From Fibrella forsythiae (GTDB lineage Bacteria > Bacteroidota > Bacteroidia > Cytophagales > Spirosomataceae): DNA of 64,000 nucleotides. A program made the translations under genes and the position numbers. The notes beneath the pieces are model-generated. The model saw only the letters and a program-made list of their open reading frames with translations. It was not told where the DNA came from and made no database searches. Positions 15,300 to 24,912 of this stretch are shown piece after piece. The stretch spans positions 186,001 to 250,000 of the forward strand of contig NZ_JAFMYW010000003.1 in assembly GCF_017353175.1 (NCBI RefSeq). Direction: 5' to 3'. Within the stretch, counting starts at the first letter, position 1; every line of letters begins with the position of its first letter.

Positions 15300-15574
15300 T
15301 GAGACTCGTTAAAAAGGTGGACATGACCTTTACAGCTTACAGCCATGGAGATGTGCGGTGGTAAAGCAAATATAACGGGTCTTTACTAGCTTTGAACACT
15401 ATCTACTATCAGGACTAAAGGCAACCTAATCTTCCGAAGAAACGTATTTACCCCGTTACCAGTTAATTTTTATTGGGTCTATTAAGTACTTTCGCTTATT
15501 AAACTAGGTAACAGTTTTCAGGCAGTTGTAACCTATATTCGCCTGTTTCAATTAAACACATTATTACAACAAAA

Positions 15575-16852
15575 ATGCTCCACGAAGCACCTACACAGGG
15601 TACACAGTTGGCGCAACTGGCGACGTTTTTATTAAGCCGACGGGAAGCGATTATGGGTAACTGGCGAACAATCTGCGAAGCAGACGCCAGCCTAAATATT
15701 CTTGATGGGTTAACCCGGGAAGAATTTACCGATCAGGTGCCGTCGATGCTGGATGTGCTGGAGAAACGCCTTCAAACTGAGGTAGAAGCCCTTTCTCCGT
15801 ACCAGATTGCCCGGGAACATGGCCTCCATCGTTGGCACAAGGGGTATTCGCTCCACGAGATACTTAGTGAGATTGCCCATCTGCATGAAACGCTACTGGC
15901 CGAACTTCGGCTGTTCTGGTCGCAATCGCCGAAGGTTGACCACGGGGCGCTCATGATAGGCTATCAGCAGGTCAGTTCGCTTATGCATGAAGCAATCGGC
16001 GGAAGTATTGCACAGTATGATGAGTTCCAGAAAGCTGAGGCCATGGAACGGGCGGTAAATCTGCAACGGGCACTGGATAACGTGAATGAACTGGTACGGC
16101 AGCGTGGGGCAATGCTGCGGGTAGCGTCGCACGATCTCCGCAGTAGCTTCAGCGTAATTCAGGGGGCGGCTTCGCTGCTCGATATGCCCGACAATACCGA
16201 GCAGGAACGCACCGAAATGTTGCAGATCCTGCATCGGAATTTCCCCCGGCTGGCGTCTATGCTGACTGAACTCATGGATTTGGCCCGGTTGGAAGCAGGA
16301 CGGGAAACGCTTCAAATCAAGCCTTTCGACGCGGCGCTTTTACTGCGCAATCTGGTCGAGTCGCTGCAGCCATTGGCGCAGGAGCGTAGCCTGTTTCTAA
16401 ATGCAGACGGCCCCGATCAACTGCCGGTAATGGGTGATTCGACCAAAATAGATCGCATTGTCCAGAATCTGGTGACTAACGCGCTCAGAAGTACAACCTC
16501 GGGTCAAGTGTCGGTGTCATGGTCGCGGGAGAATCAGTTTCGCTGGCTACTAAGCATTCAGGATACGGGGCCGGGGTTACCATCAGGGTCGGCCCTGTGG
16601 TTGTCTGATCAGTTGCGCCCGGCGGTTGAATCAAATGCGGTGTTCAGCGAGAATACACCTGATATTTTTCCTGGCCCAAAACCCGCACTGGCCATAGGGC
16701 ACATGTCGGCTCAGGCAGGTGAGGGGGAAGGAATTGGCCTCTATATTGTGAAGCGCCTTTGTGAACTGCTCAACGCCAGTCTGGATGTGGAAACCCGCTT
16801 TGGTACCGGAACGATCATCCGCATTCGTATTCCCGTAAACTATACGCAATAA
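15575..16852 (+). CDS. Sensor histidine kinase with RsbRD-type N-terminal domain
   Basis: 425-aa cytoplasmic kinase without membrane segments. Residues 10-150 look like the RsbRD N-terminal sensor domain (LSRREAIMGNW, then HRWHKGYSLHEILSEI). A linker helix leads to HisKA with H186 in VASHDLRSSF. The ATPase domain has the N box QNLVTNALR, G1 DTGPGLPSG and G2 GEGEGIGLYIVKRL, and ends in FGTGTIIRIRIP. A loop between G1 and G2 is longer than usual. The input signal is unknown. It is followed by a short hairpin at 16859 and converges with the cytochrome gene. Confidence 0.9.
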   Translation: MLHEAPTQGTQLAQLATFLLSRREAIMGNWRTICEADASLNILDGLTREEFTDQVPSMLDVLEKRLQTEVEALSPYQIAREHGLHRWHKGYSLHEILSEIAHLHETLLAELRLFWSQSPKVDHGALMIGYQQVSSLMHEAIGGSIAQYDEFQKAEAMERAVNLQRALDNVNELVRQRGAMLRVASHDLRSSFSVIQGAASLLDMPDNTEQERTEMLQILHRNFPRLASMLTELMDLARLEAGRETLQIKPFDAALLLRNLVESLQPLAQERSLFLNADGPDQLPVMGDSTKIDRIVQNLVTNALRSTTSGQVSVSWSRENQFRWLLSIQDTGPGLPSGSALWLSDQLRPAVESNAVFSENTPDIFPGPKPALAIGHMSAQAGEGEGIGLYIVKRLCELLNASLDVETRFGTGTIIRIRIPVNYTQ

Positions 16853-16858
16853 GTAATG

Positions 16859-16891
16859 GTGGTGGGTCGGGTATTAACGGCGACCCACCAC
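16859..16891. terminator. Bidirectional terminator-like hairpin
   Basis: Perfect 11-base stem, arms 16859-16869 and 16881-16891 (GTGGTGGGTCG), between the convergent histidine kinase and cytochrome genes. It lies seven bases past the kinase stop. There is no strong T-run on either side. Confidence 0.6.
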
Positions 16892-16904
16892 AAGTAATCG
16901 CCAG

Positions 16905-17300
16905 TTATAACGTATACCACTTAACGTTCTGAAGTGGTGCCCTTCGCCCCTGCGCTTTGGCTGGAACGGGGCCATAGTGTGTAGAGAGGTAATCGAGTAC
17001 TGGTTTTTCCGCCTCGCCGAGGTTCCAGAGCTTGTGGTATTTCTGCATCCACCGGATGCGCTCGGTCCAGCCGGCGCGGGTGAATCGGTGTTGCAGGATC
17101 AGCTTGGTTGAATGGCAGGCTGTACATTGGGTCTTCACCATCATCAGGTTCGGATCGGCGATCAGGCCACTTTCCGGGTCAATCTTCACCGTGTCGGCAA
17201 GCATGATCGGCTGGGTACGTTCCGGCGCAGGTACGTCCCGAAAACTGGCCAGTCCGGTGAGGAGCAGGCACAGAGAGGTGAAAAGAAGATAAGGCTTCAT
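16905..17300 (-). CDS. Monohaem c-type cytochrome, sulfite dehydrogenase subunit (SorB-like)
   Basis: 131-aa exported cytochrome c. Signal peptide over the first 20 residues (LLFTSLCLLLTGLAS). One haem site, C59-T-A-C62-H63, and a likely Met ligand in RIRWMQKYHKLW. The spacing and the text around the haem site match SorB-type subunits that take electrons from a periplasmic sulfite dehydrogenase. It follows the molybdopterin oxidoreductase gene by 36 bases on the same strand, which supports a SorAB pair. Confidence 0.85.
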   Translation of the reverse strand: MKPYLLFTSLCLLLTGLASFRDVPAPERTQPIMLADTVKIDPESGLIADPNLMMVKTQCTACHSTKLILQHRFTRAGWTERIRWMQKYHKLWNLGEAEKPVLDYLSTHYGPVPAKAQGRRAPLQNVKWYTL

Positions 17301-17336
17301 GGGGAAGAGATTTTGGGCATACGTCCGGGTAAACTG

Positions 17337-18572
17337 CTACACGGCTTTCACGGCAATGCGGTGGCAGGCGTTGTTCAGGTAGCCGCCGGGGTTCCACTGT
17401 GGAATCACCATGGGCTGGGTAATGCCGGCACTATCAGTGGCACGTACCCAGACTTCGTAATACCCTGCTTTAGGAAACGAAAGTTCGGCCGTCCATTGTT
17501 GCCAGGCGAGCCGGTTTTTTGCTGGTTTCAACGTACCTGGCTGCCAGGTTGCGCCAAAATCGATGGAGGTTTGAATGCTCGCCACAGCCCGGTCGCCAGC
17601 CCAGGCATGCCCCCGAACCGATAACGGTCTTTTAGCGCTGAAAACAGCCCCTGTTGCCGGTGCTGTAATCAGCGACTTCACCGGCATCGACTCGATGATG
17701 CGGAAGTTTTCGGGCGTTTCGGGGATCTTCTCGCCGGGTTGCACCGGATGAATAGGCACCTTGTAGCTGTGACCTTCCATCTTGGCACCATCGTGAATTT
17801 TGTTGCGTACAGCAATGGTATGCAGCCATTTCCCCGATACCGATGCGGGCCAGCCGCCAATGACCAGCCGTAACGGATGCCCGTGAGCCAGTGGAATATC
17901 CTGCCCGTTCACGGCCCAAGCAATCAGCGTTTCGGCTTCGATGGCTTTCTTCATCGGCACTCCGCGCGAAATGGCTACCTTGGCCGGGTCCAGGCTGAGG
18001 TGCGGGTCTTTTCCGTAATACCCGATATAAACGGCATCGCTCTTCAGGCCAACATCGGCCAGGATATCGGCCAGCCGAACGCCCGTCCAGGCGGCGCAGC
18101 TTACTGCGCCCTGATCCCAGGGGTTGCCCGTTGTCTGCGGCTCAAAACCCGACCGGCCATTACCGCCACACTCGAGCACCAACTGGTAAGTGTAAGATTT
18201 GAATCGTTTTTTTAGCTCGGCCAGCGTATAGGTTTTCGGGGCCTTCACCGATTCGCCGTTGATCGTCAGCGTCCAGGTGTTCACGTCGGCGGGTGCTTCG
18301 GGAATCAGGCCGTTGTTGCGGATAAACATCTTGCTGGTGGGTGTAACGGCGTCGTCCAGCAGATGAATGGGCGTTTCCACATTCCAGGGTTTGTCGCCCA
18401 GCACTTTCATATCGGGACTTTTGCCCTCCAGCGGGTTATAGTCGAAGCCCAGGGGACGGTAGTGGCGGGGTATGGTATTGGCGAAAACAACCTCAGTGCC
18501 AACCAGGGTTGTCAGGGTAGCCAGGGCGCTTTTTCGCAGGAAACCCCGCCGGTCATGCAATTCGTTTTTCAT
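17337..18572 (-). CDS. Molybdopterin sulfite dehydrogenase catalytic subunit (SorA/SoxC-like)
   Basis: 411-aa enzyme of the sulfite oxidase family, which oxidises sulfite to sulfate. Twin-arginine signal RRGFLRKSALATLTTL (residues 8-23). The Mo-cofactor domain shows ECGGNGRSGF and the Mo-binding Cys C159 in AVSCAAWTGVRL, then GHPLRLVIGGWPASVSGKWL. The C-terminal dimerisation domain starts near residue 285 (ITAPATGAVF) and ends YLNNACHRIAV. Length is normal. With the cytochrome downstream it should deliver electrons to periplasmic cytochrome c. A SoxC-like role is less likely since no other sox genes are near. Confidence 0.9.
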   Translation of the reverse strand: MKNELHDRRGFLRKSALATLTTLVGTEVVFANTIPRHYRPLGFDYNPLEGKSPDMKVLGDKPWNVETPIHLLDDAVTPTSKMFIRNNGLIPEAPADVNTWTLTINGESVKAPKTYTLAELKKRFKSYTYQLVLECGGNGRSGFEPQTTGNPWDQGAVSCAAWTGVRLADILADVGLKSDAVYIGYYGKDPHLSLDPAKVAISRGVPMKKAIEAETLIAWAVNGQDIPLAHGHPLRLVIGGWPASVSGKWLHTIAVRNKIHDGAKMEGHSYKVPIHPVQPGEKIPETPENFRIIESMPVKSLITAPATGAVFSAKRPLSVRGHAWAGDRAVASIQTSIDFGATWQPGTLKPAKNRLAWQQWTAELSFPKAGYYEVWVRATDSAGITQPMVIPQWNPGGYLNNACHRIAVKAV

Positions 18573-18587
18573 GTTGTATAGAAGATA

Positions 18588-18673
18588 CTGGATGCTGGAT
18601 GTCGGCTACCGGATGGTAGATGCCGAACTGGCAATAGTTGGTTGACACGTGCCAGTTTCAGTCCCGCATCCAG
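18588..18673. repeat. Degenerate inverted repeat
   Basis: Nested short arms: CTGGATGC at 18588-18595 with GCATCCAG at 18666-18673, and AACTGGCA near 18626-18633 with TGCCAGTT at 18650-18657. It lies between the stop of the giant T9SS protein (18686) and the start of the sulfite dehydrogenase gene (18572), both minus strand. It looks like a decayed palindromic element. Confidence 0.45.
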
Positions 18674-18685
18674 CGTCAGGTTTGC

Positions 18686-21600
18686 TCACTGCTTCACTAT
18701 CTTAAAAATGGTACGCCGGTCATCGGCCTCAACGGTAAGGAGGTATATCCCGGCAGCATACTCACCCAAATCAAGATCATGACGCAGGTTGCTGGTTTGG
18801 CCGGGGCTATGCGTTTGCAGCATTCGGCCGGTCGCGTCGGTAAGCCGAATGATAACAGAACGGGGTGCCGGCAATGTTCCTTCTACCCGAAGCTGACCTG
18901 CCGTTGGGTTGGGCATCACCCGCACCGATACCGGTAAGGCTGGGTCGGTAGCCAGCGGGTCAGAGACGGTAAACGTTACCTGGCCCGATACACGTCCATT
19001 GCCGCATTGCAGGTTAAAAACGCCCAGCAGCGTATACGTAGTTGTGGCGTCGGGACGTACCTGATACAGAAACGGCGATGTGTTGATAATGAGGGTCTCG
19101 AACCCGTAGATACTGTGATTGAGCGAGACAGACCAGGGGCCGGTGTTATTGATCGTGAAGATAACCGGTGTCAGTTCGCCCCGGAATACGTTTTTGCTGC
19201 CGGAAATGGCCGCCTGAAGGCCGGGCCGGATGGTCAGGAACGTACCTGACGAAGCGCCCAGCAGTTCAGGGTTCGACGCGCCGATGCGTACCCGGTAACC
19301 CGTGCCCGGCAGCGCATCGGGCGGTAAGGCCGCCGACACGGTATTGGCATTCACCGTTTGGGTTGTAAGTGGCCGGTAGTTCTGTCCGGTGCTGTCGGAG
19401 AGGTAAATGGTGAACCGGTTATCGGCGGCGAACTGGCCTTTTGTTGTCAGCCCAACCTGAATGGCGCCGCCCTGGCAAATTCCCGTTACCCCCCCCTGCG
19501 GCCCTACGGAAGCCACCCGGATCTCGTTGGCAAGCGATGGTAAGACTGTTACCGAAACTACCCCGCTGAACCGTCCGGCACCGCAGGTATTGGTGACGCG
19601 CGTGATCTGGTAATTCGTACTCTGCTGGGGCGAAAACGTCAGCGTATTCTCTGTGTCGAACAGTGTTTGGGTGATGCCGTTGGTCAGGGTCATCGATACG
19701 GGCAGGAAGCCTGTCAGCACCCGAATGCCGATGGAAACCGACTGGTCGCTGTATTGCACGCTGTTTCCGCCGGCAATCACCACGGTGGGCCGGTCTCCGA
19801 TCGTGATGGTTGGAAACGAGCTATAGGGGGGGAGGCCGGCGGGGAGCGTCAGCGACAACTGGTATGTGCCCGAAACCAGTGCACTATCGATGGGTACAAT
19901 GAGTCTGTCGACCTGCTTTGCCGATTCACCAACCCGAATTCGAACCCCGGCGCTGTTAATTAGAAACAACGTAAAACGGGTATCTGCCGAGAAATCACCG
20001 GCTACTTCGTAATTGATTATTGCCTGTTCGGAACCCCGGCAAAACTGGGTTTTATTGATTGATAGTGATCGCAGACCGGGCCGATATGAAATTCGGACGG
20101 CTCCTGCAACCGTGCCGAATCCGCAGTATGCATCATACACGGCCGATAGGCTGTAGGAGGTGGGTATGGTGCTGGTGGCATACAGCGGCACCGATGCAGG
20201 TACGTTGTCGATAGAGCGATACGGCTGCTCGTTGATACGGTAGTTATATCGCGTTAAAAGCACCGTAGCCGACGGATCGGTGGGGTTAGTGAGTTGCACT
20301 GTCACGCTGGATTGGTTGGCTTCCAGCACTATGGCTGTCTGATTACCAGGCGGTGTCAGTTGCAGGCGGGCAGGGCGGTACGTCTGGAAGGTTGCCGAAG
20401 TGGGGAGGCTGTAAAACTGGTCGTTCCCTATAGTGGTCAGCACCCGAACGGTATAGGGCGCCCCCACCGTTAATGAGGCGGGCAGGCTAGCCGTCAGTCG
20501 ATTGTCGGTCAGGCGGGCGGGTAGGGTCTGAATCGCATTGCCGTTTTGCAGTATCTGTAACGAATGGGTTGCCTGCGCCGATAAGCTGCCCTGTAGCAGT
20601 AAATGAACTTGCAGCGAATCGCCGTCGCAGTAGGTCTGTTTCTGAAGCAGCGGCTGTACATAGAATGGCTGTACCCGTACCGTAACCGTACCCACACCTG
20701 CCGCTGCGCCGCAGCTATTCTGTACTGATCTGATGGTGTAGGTGGTCGTTTGGGCTGGCCGTACAGATACATCAGTGCCGATGGCGTTGAATGAAACCAC
20801 CTGCCCGTCAGACAAGACAACTCTGGTGGGGGTTGCTACACTGTTTCCGCCGGATAGCAACCGGAGCTGGGCCGTTTCGCCAGACCGAATGACCAGTTCG
20901 GTGCCCCCCGACCCGGCTGCCGACAGCCGAACCAACTGAGCCGCATCCAGGTACGTAAACGTCCGTGCATCGCTCTGCCGGGTCAACGTTCCCGACGTCG
21001 GGCTGGTGACCACCCGCAACTGAATGCGGTTATATAGGGAGAGGCCGGAGGGGATGGTTACGGCAATAGGGCTACTGGTGCCGGTGGCCAGGTATTTTCC
21101 ACGGAACAGGCCGTCATCGTCTGAAATCTCAACACGGTAACCCGACACCGCCCCGATGTTTCCCAGGGTGGAGAAGGCTACTGAGAGCGCTGAACCCGCA
21201 CATAGCAGGTCAGGAATGGGCCGCATGAACAAACCGGAGGTATCGTTTCGTATCTGTATGGCTACGCTTCCCTGAGCGGTACCGATGCCACAACTGTTTT
21301 GCACCGACACCACCCGGAACGTACCTGACTGGCTGGCCAGAACTTCCAGCAGGAGGGCGCTGCTTTTCTGCCCCGAACCAATCTCACTGCGCACACTCAT
21401 GCGGGTGCCGTCAGATAGCACCACATCCGTGTAGGGCGTATGGCTTGCCAGTTGGGCTGCGAAGGAGACTACCTGCGGAGCGAGCACGGCGATCGGTGTT
21501 GGCCTGTCTGGAAGTAACAACTGTGGTTTGTCGGCTACAGCCAGCCGTTTTTCATACACATTCCCTATCTGACCGGCCCGGCTCAACTGCATATAAAACC

Positions 21601-23152
21601 AGCCCGCGCCTAACCGACTCGAAGGAGTATATGACCCATTGGTGAGGTAATCGGCGGGAAGAGAACGAGCCGTAACCGTAAGAACGCCGGTATTTGGCTG
21701 GCTGCCTGCCCTGACTTGCTGCACCACGAAATCGATCAGGCCGCCACTTAACTGATTGTTTGTGAAGGATGTACCGCCGCGAACGCCATAGCTGCCTGCG
21801 TCGGTAGACAAGGGTTCGTTGGTAGAGAAATAGACCTGCACTGATTGCCCCGCACAAATTGACTGGCTCGATAAGGAGTCTATCCGGTAGCCAGTTTGAA
21901 CCGTTACCCGTGCAGTGCCGCTACCCGCTTCGGGCCCGTATATGCCGCAGCCTGTGCTAACAGACCGAACGGTGTAGGTGGTTGTTTGGGTTGGCTGAAC
22001 GGGTAAAAGACGCTCGCCCTCCTGCTCCAGCGTCGACAGGGGAACAACGGTTCCATCGCTGAGGGTGATGGCGCCATTCCCCAACCCAGTTACCGTGGCC
22101 TTCAGCTGTCCTGCCTGACCAAACCCCACCGAAACATCACCCGACAGGCTTACACTGGGGGAACGGCGAAGTAAAATAAAGCTGATAGCATCGCCGAGTG
22201 CATTCCGGTAATACGCTGACAGGTTGGCTCCTTCGGCATACAGGCGAAGTTGGTAGGCACCACCCACCGCCACGCCAGCGGGTATCTGGATGCGCAACGG
22301 GCTGGTAGTACCTGCGGCCGACAGGGTGTAAGCGGCTGCCTGGGGCGTCAGTGGCTGAAGATCTACTTTGAAGGTTGTGTTGGCGGGTAGTGGCCGGTCG
22401 GTTGAGAAGAAGATATCGAGCGGTTTACCGGCGCAGGGCTCTGTGGTTGAGAGCCGCGTAACCAGCAAGCCTCCCGACCTGACCAGCGCCGTAGCGGTGC
22501 CGGTTCCCCGCCCCGGCCCGCACCGGTTTGTAACAGCGGCGAGCTGGTACGTTTTGGTCTGGTCGGGATATAAGAGCAACGTGGCCAAACTAACATCGTC
22601 GAGGTCGCGGGTGGTGCCGTCGGTAAAACTCAGGGAGTAAGGCCCCCCGCCCGTTAAGGCAACAGGTACGTTGAGCGGTTCGCCAGGGTTAAGGGAGCCG
22701 TCGCTGGCTGATAAGGGGCGTAACGTAGCTGAAGGAATACCACTGAATAACAGCGGTACGCTATTACTGACAGCCAGGGGTTTATTCGCTACTACCTGTA
22801 TTGTGTACTCAACTGGTCTGGGCGCCAGCGTGGCAGGGATCTGGATGAACGACCCACTGGGAATAACATTCTCTGTGGCCGTGGCTACAACCTGCTGAAA
22901 CTGGTTGATAATCTCGATCCGAAATGTGTTCCCAGCGTCAAAAGGCTCATTGACGGTGAAACTGATAGGGAGGGTTGCACCTGCACAAAGCGTTTGGGGC
23001 ACCTCGGCCAGCTGTATGCGTTGGGCAACCAGCCATTGTGGAAGAAAGCAGGCAAGCAGAACGAGCCAAACAGAGAAGCTATTTTGTAAACGTTGACTCA
23101 CGGGACAGGGCTGTAGTAAGAAACCGAAAATTAGCAGATTAAAGGCTGACAC
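18686..23152 (-). CDS. Giant secreted repeat protein with T9SS type A sorting domain
   Basis: 1488-aa cell-surface protein. Signal peptide near residues 20-44 (FSVWLVLLACFLPQWLVAQ). The body is about seven units of roughly 190 residues. Each opens with a Cys-Gly motif (LCAGATLPISF, PCAGKPLDIFF, ICAGQSVQVYF, LCAGSALSVAF, YCDGDSLQVHL, FCRGSEQAIIN, ICQGGAIQVGL) and closes with TTTYTxxxVxNxCGxG. The last 80 residues (VRVMPNPTAGQLRVEG ... GIYLLTVEADDRRTIFKIVKQ, quoted in parts) are a type A C-terminal domain for type IX secretion. Role not known; such proteins act in adhesion or gliding. It is not linked to other T9SS genes here. Confidence 0.9.
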   Translation of the reverse strand: MSAFNLLIFGFLLQPCPVSQRLQNSFSVWLVLLACFLPQWLVAQRIQLAEVPQTLCAGATLPISFTVNEPFDAGNTFRIEIINQFQQVVATATENVIPSGSFIQIPATLAPRPVEYTIQVVANKPLAVSNSVPLLFSGIPSATLRPLSASDGSLNPGEPLNVPVALTGGGPYSLSFTDGTTRDLDDVSLATLLLYPDQTKTYQLAAVTNRCGPGRGTGTATALVRSGGLLVTRLSTTEPCAGKPLDIFFSTDRPLPANTTFKVDLQPLTPQAAAYTLSAAGTTSPLRIQIPAGVAVGGAYQLRLYAEGANLSAYYRNALGDAISFILLRRSPSVSLSGDVSVGFGQAGQLKATVTGLGNGAITLSDGTVVPLSTLEQEGERLLPVQPTQTTTYTVRSVSTGCGIYGPEAGSGTARVTVQTGYRIDSLSSQSICAGQSVQVYFSTNEPLSTDAGSYGVRGGTSFTNNQLSGGLIDFVVQQVRAGSQPNTGVLTVTARSLPADYLTNGSYTPSSRLGAGWFYMQLSRAGQIGNVYEKRLAVADKPQLLLPDRPTPIAVLAPQVVSFAAQLASHTPYTDVVLSDGTRMSVRSEIGSGQKSSALLLEVLASQSGTFRVVSVQNSCGIGTAQGSVAIQIRNDTSGLFMRPIPDLLCAGSALSVAFSTLGNIGAVSGYRVEISDDDGLFRGKYLATGTSSPIAVTIPSGLSLYNRIQLRVVTSPTSGTLTRQSDARTFTYLDAAQLVRLSAAGSGGTELVIRSGETAQLRLLSGGNSVATPTRVVLSDGQVVSFNAIGTDVSVRPAQTTTYTIRSVQNSCGAAAGVGTVTVRVQPFYVQPLLQKQTYCDGDSLQVHLLLQGSLSAQATHSLQILQNGNAIQTLPARLTDNRLTASLPASLTVGAPYTVRVLTTIGNDQFYSLPTSATFQTYRPARLQLTPPGNQTAIVLEANQSSVTVQLTNPTDPSATVLLTRYNYRINEQPYRSIDNVPASVPLYATSTIPTSYSLSAVYDAYCGFGTVAGAVRISYRPGLRSLSINKTQFCRGSEQAIINYEVAGDFSADTRFTLFLINSAGVRIRVGESAKQVDRLIVPIDSALVSGTYQLSLTLPAGLPPYSSFPTITIGDRPTVVIAGGNSVQYSDQSVSIGIRVLTGFLPVSMTLTNGITQTLFDTENTLTFSPQQSTNYQITRVTNTCGAGRFSGVVSVTVLPSLANEIRVASVGPQGGVTGICQGGAIQVGLTTKGQFAADNRFTIYLSDSTGQNYRPLTTQTVNANTVSAALPPDALPGTGYRVRIGASNPELLGASSGTFLTIRPGLQAAISGSKNVFRGELTPVIFTINNTGPWSVSLNHSIYGFETLIINTSPFLYQVRPDATTTYTLLGVFNLQCGNGRVSGQVTFTVSDPLATDPALPVSVRVMPNPTAGQLRVEGTLPAPRSVIIRLTDATGRMLQTHSPGQTSNLRHDLDLGEYAAGIYLLTVEADDRRTIFKIVKQ

Positions 23153-23357
23153 CGTTCCTGAGTGATAAAGAATATAAACCGTAGAATTACTTTGTGCACA
23201 TAGCTCCGTCTATAAGACGCTTCGCGTGTAAGTGATAGTCAGCTGCTACGGGTTTGTGAGGAAATCCTCCGTCTGGTTGGTAAGTGGGGCTATTGGTTAC
23301 ACATAAACTAAATCTGTACTGGGTGTATGGTCACTCTGTACGTAAACCAACTTTCTA

Positions 23358-24761
23358 ATGGCAGTTAACTTACTGGAGATGGCAAAAGGTTATTTGACCG
23401 ATGCCGTTATTAGCCGCACAAGTGGCGTATTGAACGAGAACCCTGACGGGGTTCAGAAAGCACTGGTTGCTGCGCTGCCCGTTTTTCTGAGTGGCCTGAT
23501 TTCACGGAGTAGTAGCCCAGACGGCCCCGGTATGCTCACCTCGCTCATTGAACAGTTTACGGGTAATTCATCGACAGCCACCCCTAGCTCTGATACCCCC
23601 GAGCAGCTAATGACGAAAGGGAGTGGCCTGATCAATACGGTGTTTGGTCCAGGCGCCGGTCTTGTTAGTACCGCTCTGGCCCAGTTTTCGGGCATAAAAA
23701 GCGAGTCGGCATCTGGTGTGCTCAGCTTAGCCGGGTCGGTTATTACGGGCTTGCTGGGGCGTCAGCTGATGAGCCAGCAGGGTGGCGTAACGGCTTCGGG
23801 CCTGGTTGGGCTAGTGGCCGGTCAGCGCGAGTTCATTGGAGCAGCTATGCCGTCTGGCCTGGCGGCCCTGATGGGCAACATTCCGGGGCTGGGCGGGCTG
23901 TTTGGCTCGGGCAGCGCGGCGGTCAAAGGAGCCGTTGGTTCATTGGGGTCTGCCGTGGCCGGTGCTACTTCGTTCGGTGGTAAAGAGGGGGCTGGCCGTG
24001 CCGTACATACGCCAGCTTACAGTGATGACGACAACAACTCTAAGGGTTTCAATTTCTGGCCCTGGTTACTGGCTGCGCTGGTGGCTGGCCTGCTATTCTA
24101 CTTCCTGCGTGGTTGTGGTAATTCAAATGACACGGCATCGGCTTCCATAAGCGATACGACATCGGCCTCCGTACAGGATGCTACCGCCACGATGGACTCT
24201 ACCGCCACTGCCGCCGGTGCACTGGTCGATTCGGCAGGTAGCTCTATCGCTGCTGCGGCCGATAGCGCAGGCAGCGCACTAGCCAATGCGGCGGCTTCGC
24301 TGGGTGCATTCGGTGCCAGAAAACTGCCCGATGGCATTGAGTTGAATATTCCGGCAAACGGCATCGAGAACAAGCTGATCGCGTTTATCGAAGACAAATC
24401 GAAGGTAGTAGACAAAACCACCTGGTTCAATTTCGATCGGTTACTTTACGAAACAGGTAGTGCAACACTAAAGCCCGAATCGCGCGAGCAGTTGCAGAAC
24501 ATTGCCGCTATTCTGAAGGCATATCCGGCGGTGAATCTGAAGATTGGTGGCTACACTGATAACACGGGCAATGCGGCCGCTAATAAAAAACTGTCGCAAA
24601 ACCGTGCTGATGCAGCAATGGCTGAACTGATCCGGCTCGGTGTTGGGCAGGCGCGCCTGGAGGCCGAAGGCTACGGTATTGAGCATCCGGTGGCGTCAAA
24701 TGCCACTCCGGAAGGCCGCGCGCAGAATCGTCGGACGGCGGTTCGGGTGACGAAAAAATAA
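23358..24761 (+). CDS. DUF937-OmpA envelope protein
   Basis: 467-aa protein with an unusual two-part layout. Residues 1-200 match DUF937: helical, Gly/Ser-rich, with LVAALPVFLSGLISRSS and repeated Gly-Leu turns. A single membrane segment follows (FWPWLLAALVAGLLFYFL, near residues 233-250), then an Ala/Ser/Asp/Thr-rich linker (about 255-320). Residues 345-467 are an OmpA C-terminal peptidoglycan-binding domain: FNFDRLLYETGSATLKP, GGYTDNTGNAAANKKLSQNR and NRRTAVRV. Inferred: inner-membrane anchored, with the OmpA domain in the periplasm. A strong terminator hairpin follows. Confidence 0.9.
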   Translation: MAVNLLEMAKGYLTDAVISRTSGVLNENPDGVQKALVAALPVFLSGLISRSSSPDGPGMLTSLIEQFTGNSSTATPSSDTPEQLMTKGSGLINTVFGPGAGLVSTALAQFSGIKSESASGVLSLAGSVITGLLGRQLMSQQGGVTASGLVGLVAGQREFIGAAMPSGLAALMGNIPGLGGLFGSGSAAVKGAVGSLGSAVAGATSFGGKEGAGRAVHTPAYSDDDNNSKGFNFWPWLLAALVAGLLFYFLRGCGNSNDTASASISDTTSASVQDATATMDSTATAAGALVDSAGSSIAAAADSAGSALANAAASLGAFGARKLPDGIELNIPANGIENKLIAFIEDKSKVVDKTTWFNFDRLLYETGSATLKPESREQLQNIAAILKAYPAVNLKIGGYTDNTGNAAANKKLSQNRADAAMAELIRLGVGQARLEAEGYGIEHPVASNATPEGRAQNRRTAVRVTKK

Positions 24762-24785
24762 GGCCTCCATCAGCTGGGTGCGAGC

Positions 24786-24845
24786 CCGTACTAAAAAAGG
24801 GTATTACCAGATTGAATGATCTGGCAATACCCTTTTTTAGTACGG
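24786..24845 (+). terminator. Strong hairpin terminator
   Basis: 27-base arms 24786-24812 and 24819-24845 with one mismatch and a six-base loop. It starts 24 bases after the DUF937-OmpA stop. The A/T-rich part of the stem (CTAAAAAAGGG) gives T-runs in both directions, so it can also stop transcripts of the convergent hydrolase gene. Confidence 0.8.
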
Positions 24846-24912
24846 ATAACGGATGAAGAAGTAAGGGCGGCTCTGATGGAAAAGGGCCGACACTATGGCT
24901 CGCTTCGAGCAA

